Of a DNA stretch of 64,000 nucleotides, positions 51,186 through 60,101 are shown piece by piece. Within the stretch, counting starts at the first letter, position 1. Each line of letters begins with the position of its first letter. The position numbers and the translations under genes were made by a program. Source of the DNA: JAAYVZ01 sp035384965 (lineage in GTDB: Bacteria; Acidobacteriota; Thermoanaerobaculia; Thermoanaerobaculales; Thermoanaerobaculaceae); the NCBI GenBank assembly GCA_035384965.1, contig DAOOJE010000005.1, forward strand, positions 1-64,000, given 5' to 3'. The notes below the pieces were generated by a model. That model made no database searches. It worked only from the letters and a program-made list of their open reading frames with translations, and had not been told where the DNA came from.

Positions 51186-51464
51186 ATGTACATCGTTGTG
51201 TCGTACGACGTCGTGTGCGATCGGCGGCGCGCGCGCCTGGCGAAACGCCTGGTGGGGCGGCTGCATCGGGTCCAGAAGAGCGTGTTCGAGGGCGAGGTCA
51301 CGGACAAGGGTCTTCAGTTGGTGCTACAGGACGTGCAACGCGAGATCGACCCGACGGAAGACTCTGTGAGGGTGTATCATCTGTGTCGGGGATGTGAAAA
51401 GACGATCGACCTCGTCGGCGTTGCTCCGACCTGGGCGAAGCCAGATGAAGACGAGGTCGTTTGA
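51186..51464 (+). CDS. cas2: Cas2 of the type III-B adaptation module
   Basis: The 92-residue protein begins MYIVVSYDVVCDRRRARLAK (Asp8) and has RVQKSVFEGEVTDKGLQLVL, then DSVRVYHLCRGC. The ATG at 51186 gives the standard start; a GTG one codon upstream is possible. The long C-terminal tail KPDEDEVV is acidic. It ends four bases before an AGTTCCTTGACA motif that opens the leader. Confidence 0.94.
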   Translation: MYIVVSYDVVCDRRRARLAKRLVGRLHRVQKSVFEGEVTDKGLQLVLQDVQREIDPTEDSVRVYHLCRGCEKTIDLVGVAPTWAKPDEDEVV

Positions 51465-51668
51465 CCGAGTTCCTTGACAACGGGCAGCCGATGCGCGCGG
51501 GCACGTGCGTCGGCCGGGGAACGGCGATGTGCAAGAACGCATGTCGATGGGTTGGAAGAGCTTTGGCGCCAGGCGAGCGGCCAGGGAGATGACAAGGCGT
51601 CAGCCCCCTCCCTGGTTGGCGAAATCCCGCCTGCAACTGCAGGGTTGTGAGCGGGTTGCCAGCGAGCT
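51465..51668 (+). promoter_or_regulatory. Leader of the type III-B CRISPR array
   Basis: These 204 bases between cas2 and the first repeat contain no supported gene. TTGACA at 51474-51479 within AGTTCCTTGACA matches the motif in the type I-C leader with one change and could be a -35 box, although no clear -10 follows. Array transcription and spacer insertion should occur here. Confidence 0.7.
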
Positions 51669-54600
51669 GAGCCAAACCCCGCCTCGAAAAGAAGAGGATT
51701 ACGACGATGTACGTAACGAAAACGGCAGCGGGGCGGCGAGTCAGAGCCAAACCCCGCCTCGAAAAGAAGAGGATTACGACGAGGCGCCGTCGGTGCGTGG
51801 ACCTCGAATACGGCGTACGAGCCAAACCCCGCCTCGAAAAGAAGAGGATTACGACGCGAACGGGTTGTGAGTCAACCCCTTCGCCGGGCTGGAGCCAAAC
51901 CCCGCCTCGAAAAGAAGAGGATTACGACCGAGAGGAGGGTCGTCTCCGGCATCTCGAATCCCACGCGAGCCAAACCCCGCCTCGAAAAGAAGAGGATTAC
52001 GACTGAATAAGACTCTAGTGGTGTGGGGTTAGGTCAGAAGCGAGCCAAACCCCGCCTCGAAAAGAAGAGGATTACGACGGATGGCGCCGTCCCAGTCGGG
52101 AACAATCTCGAAGTAGAGCCAAACCCCGCCTCGAAAAGAAGAGGATTACGACCTGACCCAGCCGTTGTCCATTACAATGACTCCGCCATCGAGCCAAACC
52201 CCGCCTCGAAAAGAAGAGGATTACGACAGGCCGACCTGGAGCGGAACAAAAATGCAATCAAGCTTGAGCCAAACCCCGCCTCGAAAAGAAGAGGATTACG
52301 ACAATCTCCTTCATTTGTTTTCCCCTTTCCCCCGGCCCTTGGAGCCAAACCCCGCCTCGAAAAGAAGAGGATTACGACAAGGTAAAAAAAAAGCCCCGAC
52401 CGAAGTCGGGGCTGTGAGCCAAACCCCGCCTCGAAAAGAAGAGGATTACGACGTACACACAGTCAAGCTTCCCGCCCAGGATGAAGCCAGAGCCAAACCC
52501 CGCCTCGAAAAGAAGAGGATTACGACCGGCGGCGAGTCCGTCCCTTTGGGGGACGAACAAACAGTGAGCCAAACCCCGCCTCGAAAAGAAGAGGATTACG
52601 ACCCAGTCGGGAACAATCTCGAAGTATGTACCACTGAGAGCCAAACCCCGCCTCGAAAAGAAGAGGATTACGACACGCCCCTCTAAACTCAAGACCCTCG
52701 CGGAGGGCGCTGAGCCAAACCCCGCCTCGAAAAGAAGAGGATTACGACTCGCCTTTCTCCCCCTTTCCACTGGGCGCCGGCTGGTTGGAGCCAAACCCCG
52801 CCTCGAAAAGAAGAGGATTACGACGCAAAAAACGGGAGCGGAACGCCGGGCAACAGCACCCGGAGCCAAACCCCGCCTCGAAAAGAAGAGGATTACGACG
52901 AGGTCTATTAGGGTTCCGGGATCGATGATCTCGATCGAGCCAAACCCCGCCTCGAAAAGAAGAGGATTACGACGAAGCTGAAGTATCAAATAGCTAACGA
53001 AGAGCTCATGGAGCCAAACCCCGCCTCGAAAAGAAGAGGATTACGACACCCGGTGTTGGAAGCTGCCTCAGGAACTCCTCGATCTGAGCCAAACCCCGCC
53101 TCGAAAAGAAGAGGATTACGACGATATGGGCGCTACTGGCCCATATCCCTAAGCACTGCGAGCCAAACCCCGCCTCGAAAAGAAGAGGATTACGACTTCC
53201 TCCACCTCCGGGACCTCCCGGAGCCCTGGCCAACGAGCCAAACCCCGCCTCGAAAAGAAGAGGATTACGACTTCCGCCGCTTTCGCGGCTTTCCTCCACC
53301 TCCGGGACCTGAGCCAAACCCCGCCTCGAAAAGAAGAGGATTACGACCATCCGACGTTGACCGTTTCCACGACGGCCCAACGTACGAGCCAAACCCCGCC
53401 TCGAAAAGAAGAGGATTACGACCGGACCGCTCGGCCGGCGTCTCGACGCTCCACCTGGCAGAGCCAAACCCCGCCTCGAAAAGAAGAGGATTACGACGTG
53501 AAGCCTCCTCACTTTTCCCATTTCCCTTCCCCTTTGAGCCAAACCCCGCCTCGAAAAGAAGAGGATTACGACGGAACTCCTCAATTTGGGCGGGTGTCCC
53601 GCCCACCACACGAGCCAAACCCCGCCTCGAAAAGAAGAGGATTACGACAGAGAAGGCTGGCGGTAGCGAGCGAGTGTGTCCAATTTGAGCCAAACCCCGC
53701 CTCGAAAAGAAGAGGATTACGACCTCTTTTTCATTTTCTCTCTCCCTTCCGCCCGGCCTCGCGAGCCAAACCCCGCCTCGAAAAGAAGAGGATTACGACT
53801 GCCGCGGGCTCACATAATGAGTGGTGTGCGGTGATGTGAGCCAAACCCCGCCTCGAAAAGAAGAGGATTACGACTTGGGCGGGTGTCCCGCCCACCACAC
53901 TGGACCTTTCCGGGAGCCAAACCCCGCCTCGAAAAGAAGAGGATTACGACTTTCGCGGCTTTCCTTTCCGCCGCTTTCGCGGCTTTCCTGAGCCAAACCC
54001 CGCCTCGAAAAGAAGAGGATTACGACTGCCGGTGTAGGCGCCGCGCTCCACCTCCCAACCGCGAGCCAAACCCCGCCTCGAAAAGAAGAGGATTACGACG
54101 CGAGCGAGTGTGTCCAATTTGCCACACCGCGTTGCGAGCCAAACCCCGCCTCGAAAAGAAGAGGATTACGACAAGGGAGGGACCCCACCCGTACGCCCCA
54201 AGCCAGCGGAGCCAAACCCCGCCTCGAAAAGAAGAGGATTACGACTCCCGTGGAGCCTCTTTCTTTTCATTTCCCTTCTCCCTGAGCCAAACCCCGCCTC
54301 GAAAAGAAGAGGATTACGACTGGAGATCCCGGCCCGACCAATTGACGCCTTCCCAATTGGAGCCAAACCCCGCCTCGAAAAGAAGAGGATTACGACATCC
54401 CGCTAGCGGCGCGCTAGCGGTGCGCTAGCCTAGAGAGCCAAACCCCGCCTCGAAAAGAAGAGGATTACGACTACCGCTTGGCCCCGCATCCCGGCTTGTA
54501 CTCTTGGAGAGCCAAACCCCGCCTCGAAAAGAAGAGGATTACGACCTTGAACATTTCCTTTCTCCCTTCCGCCCGGCCTCGCGAGCCAAACCCCGCCTCG

Positions 54601-56338
54601 AAAAGAAGAGGATTACGACGGGTGGGGTTATCTAGTCAGAATCCATCAGCTGGGCGGAGCCAAACCCCGCCTCGAAAAGAAGAGGATTACGACACTCGCC
54701 CCGTATCCGCATCATAATCCGCTCCCAAAGAGCCAAACCCCGCCTCGAAAAGAAGAGGATTACGACCTGCTCTCCCGCATCATCTTCGTCTTCGGCAATC
54801 ACCAGAGCCAAACCCCGCCTCGAAAAGAAGAGGATTACGACTTGAGCGTTTCCACGATGGCCCAACGCACATACGCGTCGAGCCAAACCCCGCCTCGAAA
54901 AGAAGAGGATTACGACTAAAGTCGGAATGGTCAATCACCGAATCCCACATATCAAGAGCCAAACCCCGCCTCGAAAAGAAGAGGATTACGACTTCGCCCG
55001 CCTAAGGTCGGCGCGATCGAAGCGGGCCCCGAGCCAAACCCCGCCTCGAAAAGAAGAGGATTACGACGGGCATGACACATATTCCCTTACGACTTCCAAA
55101 AGGAGAGCCAAACCCCGCCTCGAAAAGAAGAGGATTACGACCTCAGCCGCCGCGCTCCGAACGGCGCGCAACTGCGCTGGAGCCAAACCCCGCCTCGAAA
55201 AGAAGAGGATTACGACTCTCGATCGCCCTCTTCTGGGCGTCATCTAGGTATTCCGAGCCAAACCCCGCCTCGAAAAGAAGAGGATTACGACTACCGCTTG
55301 GCCCCGCATNNNNNNNNNNNNNNNNNNNNNNNNNNNNNNNNNNNNNNNNNNNNNNNNNNNNNNNNNNNNNNNNNNNNNNNNNNNNNNNNNNNNNNNNNNN
55401 NNNNNNNNNCGTCTTCGGCAATCACCAGAGCCAAACCCCGCCTCGAAAAGAAGAGGATTACGACGAGCGCAAAAAGGTAAAGCATCTTCGCCTCCACACG
55501 CGAGCCAAACCCCGCCTCGAAAAGAAGAGGATTACGACGAGCCGGGGCGGTGAGAGCAAGGGTGGGGTTATCTAGTGAGCCAAACCCCGCCTCGAAAAGA
55601 AGAGGATTACGACGGATATGGGCGCTACTGGCCCATATCCCTAAGGACCTCCGAGCCAAACCCCGCCTCGAAAAGAAGAGGATTACGACGCCGAGGCCAC
55701 CGGGCGGCCGCCTCCTTGATCGTGATGCGAGCCAAACCCCGCCTCGAAAAGAAGAGGATTACGACGGCCGAAGCCGGGGCGGTGGGAGCAGAGCGTAGCT
55801 TACGAGCCAAACCCCGCCTCGAAAAGAAGAGGATTACGACAGTCGCACCTGCGCAGGTCCCGTCCCGACAGATCCTGCGAGCCAAACCCCGCCTCGAAAA
55901 GAAGAGGATTACGACCTACTGGCCCATATCCCTAAGGACCTCCTCCACCTCCGAGCCAAACCCCGCCTCGAAAAGAAGAGGATTACGACTCGCCAGTACA
56001 CCCTTCCGCGAATTTTCGTCTTCATTGAGCCAAACCCCGCCTCGAAAAGAAGAGGATTACGACCTATCAGGGTCCCGGGATCGATGAGCTCGACCCCGGT
56101 GAGCCAAACCCCGCCTCGAAAAGAAGAGGATTACGACTCATTTCCGTACCCGGACGCCGCCAGTTCGTCCAGGGGAGCCAAACCCCGCCTCGAAAAGAAG
56201 AGGATTACGACTTCCACTGTCTTTTCCTCCTTCCGTGGCCGGCGGTTCCGGAGCCAAACCCCGCCTCGAAAAGAAGAGGATTACGACCGCGCGTAGCCAT
56301 CCAGAATGTCGCGCATGCATGGCCGCGAGCCAAACCCC
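51669..56338 (+). CRISPR. Type III-B CRISPR array, at least 61 repeats, truncated at the distal end
   Basis: I count 61 complete 37-base repeats (first 51669-51705, last 56251-56287) beginning GAGCCAAACCCCG, with CTCGAAAAGAAGAGG in the middle and ending ATTACGAC. A 12-base start of one more repeat (GAGCCAAACCCC, 56327-56338) is cut by an IS256-family element. The inner CTC...GAG dyad could form the small Cas6 hairpin. Spacers are 35-39 bases. A 100-N assembly gap (55310-55409) hides some units, so the true number is higher. No repeat variants were seen up to the last full one. Many spacers overlap one another or look like antisense translation starts and terminators (see findings). Confidence 0.98.
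55310..55409. other. Assembly gap of 100 N inside the type III array
   Basis: The gap interrupts one spacer on each side. The left flank TACCGCTTGGCCCCGCAT equals the start of the spacer at 54472-54508, and the right flank CGTCTTCGGCAATCACCA equals the end of the spacer at 54767-54804. The missing piece is therefore likely a second copy of the block 54472-54804 that the assembler could not resolve. One hundred N is probably a placeholder length. Confidence 0.95.
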
Positions 56339-57720
56339 GGGTACTGTCCCCTTGCGTGTGTAAAAGAGGAGTGGTCATCCTGAGGGTGCTCTAGACGGTT
56401 GCTGCGATGGAGCGCAGCAGAAAGGAGTCCCAGGGTGGCCAAGAAGAGGATGACTGGAGAAGAGCGAGTTGGCAAGGTGTTGATGGAAGGGGAGCCGGAT
56501 GCGCTGCGGGCGATGGTCAGCGTGTCGTTCACGAGGTGATGGCGGAGGATGTGGAGCTGATCGTCGGGGCGGGTCGGTACGAGCGGAGTGCTGGGCGGAC
56601 GGGGTGGAGGAACGGGACGCGGAGGCGAGAGTGGGATACGCGGGTGGGGACGGTCGAGCTCGAGGTACCGCGGGTGCGGGGCGAGGCTGGGTACTTTCCG
56701 AGCTTCCTGCAGTACCGCCGCCGCTCGGAGCGTGCACTGGCGGCGGCGCTGGTGGAGATGGTGTTGAAAGGGGTGAGCACGCGCAAGGCCGAGGACGTGC
56801 TGGCAGTGATGGGGGTGCAGGGGATTTCGCCGAGCCAACTCTCGCGGTTTGTGGGTCGGCTGGGCGAGCATGTCAAGGCATTTCGGGAAGCGCCGATTGA
56901 CGACGCCTACCCATACGTATGGCTGGATGCGAAGTACGAGAAGGTCCGCACGGACGGGGTGGTGCGGACGCAGGCGGTGCTGGTGGCGATCGGGGTGCGG
57001 CAGGACGGCCTCCGAAAGGTCTTGGGCGTCAGCATCTGGCCGGAGGAGACGGCACCTGGGTGGCGTGAGTTTCTCGAGAGCCTCGTTGAGCGGAGGCTGC
57101 GAGGCGTCAGGCTGGTCATCTCGGACGCCCACCTGGGGCTTCGTGACGCTGTGCGCCGCGTCTTCGTCGGTGCGACCTGGCAGCGCTGCCGGGTGCACTT
57201 CATGCGCAACGTCCTCGCAAAGGTCAGCCGGCACAAGCAGCCGATCGTGGCGTCGCTGGTGAAGACGATCTTCGCCCAGATGAGCCAGGAGGAGGCGCGA
57301 CGGCAGCTTGCCTGGGTACTCCAGCAGCTCGAACAGGCGGCGCCGGCCGTCGCACAGCTGATCGAGAGCGCCCAGGACGACGTGCTCGCGTACATGAACT
57401 TCCCTGAGGAGCACTGGTCGAAACTGCACTCGACCAACGTCCTCGAGCGGCTCAACCGGGAGCTCGGCACCCGAACGCGCTTGGTCGGGATCTTCCCCTC
57501 ACAAAGCTCGCTGCTGCGCTTCGTCACAGCCCTGCTCATGGAGATCGACGACGACTGGAGCATCGACAAGCGCTACCTGTCCGAACGCTCGATGGCGCTT
57601 CTGCAGGCTGAGCGGCCGTCGCTCTCCGCTCCGGCCGCTCAGCTCGTCGGATGATAGGACCGAACTATGCACCCCACGATCACCTCTCCCAACTTTTCCA
57701 CACTTGACGGGGCGCTACTC
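56338..57720 (+). mobile_element. IS256-family (mutator) insertion sequence at the end of the type III array
   Basis: About 1.38 kb. The left end GGGTACTGTCCCCTTGCGTG with TGTAAAAG pairs with the right end, which reads from the other strand GAGTAGCGCCCCGTCAAGTG with TGGAAAAG; these are imperfect inverted repeats. Inside is one transposase gene on the plus strand. The left end sits inside a CRISPR repeat; the rest of that repeat is not found to the right of the element and no 8-base target duplication is seen, so the distal array has been lost. Confidence 0.85.
56435..57654 (+). pseudogene. IS256-family transposase with an early frameshift
   Basis: A normal start is GTG at 56435 after AAAGGAG, reading MAKKRMTGEERVGKVLMEG and on to ALRAMVSVSF, where it meets a stop at about 56537. 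The true continuation HEVMAEDVELIVGAGRYERS lies in the next frame, so one base is missing near 56528. The rest is intact to the stop at 57654: VWLDAKYEKVRTDG (first Asp), VISDAHLGLRDAV (second Asp), CRVHFMRNVL and NVLERLNRELGTRTRLVGIFP with the catalytic Glu. A shorter protein from ATG 56539 is possible. The element may still be moved by an intact copy elsewhere. Confidence 0.8.
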
Positions 57721-57784
57721 CAAGGTGCGTCGACCTCTCTCCAACCCCCTCTATTTTCATCCCCTGTGGCGACGATCTATAGTC

Positions 57785-58645
57785 ATGAACGACTGGCCCC
57801 GAAGGACTCGAAATGCTCATGTCGGATCGCCTCCCTGGACATTCGAGCGTTTCTGTTGGAGCATTGACGCCGCCACTGCCAAGACGCAGGGGTTACAGGA
57901 GAAGGCGGTCGTGAGTGCACTGACGACAGGAATCAAAGAGCGAGTAGCGGCGGCAGTTGCCTTCTACTGGCGCTCTCGCCAGCAGCAAGCCAAGCGCCAA
58001 AGGGAACGGGGTGGCAGCGACCAAGGCGCCCGGGCCGCTGTCACAGCCGGCTACCAGATGGGCGGGTTTGCGGGCCTCATCACGCACCTCTTGGTCGAGG
58101 CTGGTGTGAGCCGCACTCACATCTTCTACGAGCGGGCGCTCGAATTGCCGGGATTCTTCCGGCCCACCAAAGAGTGGGACCTGCTCGTCGTCCGCGATGG
58201 CCAGCTCATCGCGGCCCTTGAGCTCAAGTCTCAGGTCGGCCCGTCCTTTGGCAACAACTTCAACAACCGCACCGAGGAGGCAATGGGGACCGCTCTGGAC
58301 CTCTGGACTGCCTACCGTGAGGGCGCGTTCAACCGAACCGTCCGCCCTTGGCTCGGCTACCTGTTCCTGCTAGAGGATTGCGACAAGTCCCGCTCTCCGG
58401 TGCGCACGGTCGAACCTCATTTCAGCATCTTCCCGGAATTTAGAGGAGCCTCGTACGCCGAACGCTACGAGCTCTTCTGCCGAAAGCTCGTCCGTGAGCG
58501 CCACTACAATGCGGCGGCCTTCCTTCTTTCGCCACGCGAGGAAGGCCAACGCGGTATATTCTCTGAACCCGCCAACGACCTTGCGTTTGCTCTCTTCGCT
58601 CGATCACTCGTCGCTCACGCCGCCGCTTACGGTGCGGGGGATTAA
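57785..58645 (+). CDS. XhoI/PaeR7I-family type II restriction endonuclease
   Basis: The 286-residue protein matches the PaeR7I/XhoI family, which cuts CTCGAG. The PD-(D/E)xK site is visible as Asp132 in KEWDLLVV and E146-x-K148 in ALELKSQ; the following VGPSFGNNFNNRTEEAMG and ALDLWTAYREGAF are diagnostic for the family. The start ATG at 57785 begins MNDWPRRTR; a clear ribosome site is lacking and a longer in-frame reading has no family support. It precedes its methyltransferase by two bases. It lies between two insertion sequences, which suggests gain by transfer. Confidence 0.88.
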   Translation: MNDWPRRTRNAHVGSPPWTFERFCWSIDAATAKTQGLQEKAVVSALTTGIKERVAAAVAFYWRSRQQQAKRQRERGGSDQGARAAVTAGYQMGGFAGLITHLLVEAGVSRTHIFYERALELPGFFRPTKEWDLLVVRDGQLIAALELKSQVGPSFGNNFNNRTEEAMGTALDLWTAYREGAFNRTVRPWLGYLFLLEDCDKSRSPVRTVEPHFSIFPEFRGASYAERYELFCRKLVRERHYNAAAFLLSPREEGQRGIFSEPANDLAFALFARSLVAHAAAYGAGD

Positions 58646-58647
58646 AC

Positions 58648-59580
58648 ATGCGCCCAGCCGGAGCGCTTCGCGAGCTGCCCACTACCCACCGTCTCGTCCA
58701 GGCCGACGCCCGTTCTATGCCCTTCATCGGCGACGAGTCGGTGCACCTAGTCGTTACTTCCCCGCCGTACTGGAATCTCAAGCGCTACAACGACAGCGAA
58801 GCGCAGCTAGGCCACATCAAAGACTACGAACAGTTCCTTGGCGAGCTAAGCAAGGTATGGGCGGAGTGCTACCGCGTCCTTGTTCCTGGCGGCCGCGTCG
58901 TGTGCGTCGTCGGCGACGTATGCCTCTCCCGGAGGGCGTTCGGTCGCCACGTCGTATTTCCGCTTCACGGCGACATCTGCGTCATCTGCCGCAAGCTCGG
59001 CTTCGACAACTTGAATCCGATCATCTGGCACAAGATCGCCAACGCTAGCTACGAAGTGGAAAACGGTTCAAAGTTCCTTGGCAAGCCTTACGAGCCCAAC
59101 GCTGTCATCAAGAATGACATTGAGTTCATTCTTATGCAACGGAAACCCGGCGGCTACCGCAAACCGACCGAAGAGCAGCGCAGGCTCTCGATGATCGACA
59201 AGAAGGACTACGACGCATGGTTCCGCCAGATCTGGAGCCTCGGCGGCGCCTCGACGAAGGAGCACCCGGCGCCGTTTCCATTGGAGCTCGCGTCGCGTCT
59301 CGTGCGCATGTTCTCCTTTTGGGGCGACACCGTGCTCGACCCGTTCTCCGGCACTGGCACAACCATGCTGGCCGCCATGAAGTGGGGACGAAACAGCATC
59401 GGGGTCGAGGTCGATCGCGACTACTGCCGCATCGCGGCACGCAGGCTCAAGCAAGAGGCTGGCGGGCTGTTTTCCGAGGCCATCCTACGGTTCGAGAGAC
59501 TCGTCGACGACCCCGTCAACGGGCCTCAAGTGCGAGAGGACGAGGCGTGCTATAAAGCAGCTCACAGGCCAACGAAGTGA
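58648..59580 (+). CDS. DNA methyltransferase of the XhoI-type restriction-modification system
   Basis: The 310-residue enzyme is a beta-class amino-methyltransferase (motif IV before motif I). Catalytic motif TSPPYWNL (37-44) and SAM-binding DPFSGTGTTMLAA (231-243) are complete; FPLELASRLVRMFS is motif X-like. It should methylate the same site as the neighbouring endonuclease to protect the host DNA; TSPPY fits either N6-adenine or N4-cytosine transfer. The stop of the endonuclease and the ATG are two bases apart, so both are co-transcribed. Confidence 0.88.
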   Translation: MRPAGALRELPTTHRLVQADARSMPFIGDESVHLVVTSPPYWNLKRYNDSEAQLGHIKDYEQFLGELSKVWAECYRVLVPGGRVVCVVGDVCLSRRAFGRHVVFPLHGDICVICRKLGFDNLNPIIWHKIANASYEVENGSKFLGKPYEPNAVIKNDIEFILMQRKPGGYRKPTEEQRRLSMIDKKDYDAWFRQIWSLGGASTKEHPAPFPLELASRLVRMFSFWGDTVLDPFSGTGTTMLAAMKWGRNSIGVEVDRDYCRIAARRLKQEAGGLFSEAILRFERLVDDPVNGPQVREDEACYKAAHRPTK

Positions 59581-59786
59581 AACCCCGTCGTACCCAGCTT
59601 GCGGGGCGGTGAGCCGGTTGGTCTTCCTGGGGCACACGAAGATTACCTCACTGGGCTTGCCCCGTTTCGGTGGACAGTAGGATAGGTTTGTCGCCGTAGG
59701 GTCTGTGGGGAGTGTGGGAAACGGGGAAGGGGCCCCGTTTTCCACACCTCCACAGGCCACGGCGCAGGACATCGCGAGGTGAGGAG

Positions 59787-60101
59787 ATACCACGGACACG
59801 ACCAGCGTACCCGCCGGAGTATCGGCGGCAGATGATCGAGCTTGTGCGCGCCGGGCGGACGCCTGAGGAGCTTGCACGGGAGTTTGAGCCGTCGGCGCAG
59901 GCGATCCGCAACTGGGTCAAACACGCCGATCTCGACGAGGGGCGTCGGGAGGACGGCTTGACGACCGTCGAGCGGGACGAGCTGAAGCGGCTGCGTCGGG
60001 AGAACCGCCAGCTGAAGATGGAGCGCGAGATCCTGGCAAAAGCCGCGGCCTGGTTCGCTCGGGAGACCGACTCGGTACCGCCGAAGTCTTCGGGTTCGTG
60101 A
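59787..60101 (+). CDS. IS3-family OrfA (helix-turn-helix) with a non-standard start
   Basis: The 104-residue product reads PRTRPAYPPEYRRQMIELV, then AGRTPEELAREFEPSAQAI (helix-turn-helix) and a leucine zipper with LKRLRRENRQLKMEREILAKA. In related elements the protein starts MPRTRP; here the codon after GGTGAGGAG is ATA (59787), so the start seems mutated from ATG. Translation could still begin at ATA or at ATG near 59832, or the gene may be silent. It overlaps orfB by four bases (GTGA), where a -1 frameshift would make the OrfAB transposase. Confidence 0.75.
   Translation: MPRTRPAYPPEYRRQMIELVRAGRTPEELAREFEPSAQAIRNWVKHADLDEGRREDGLTTVERDELKRLRRENRQLKMEREILAKAAAWFARETDSVPPKSSGS

Noticed and set aside
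51669..56296. Open frames encoding repeated AKPRLEKKRITT or NPLLFEAGFGS peptides
   Set aside because: Direct translation of the 37-base CRISPR repeat; no gene.
56441..56460. Similarity between the start of the IS256 transposase gene (AAGAAGAGGATGAC) and the type III repeat (AAGAAGAGGATTAC)
   Set aside because: The sequence encodes the normal KKRM start of mutator-type transposases; a link to the CRISPR repeat is most likely chance, though it lies only 100 bases from the array.
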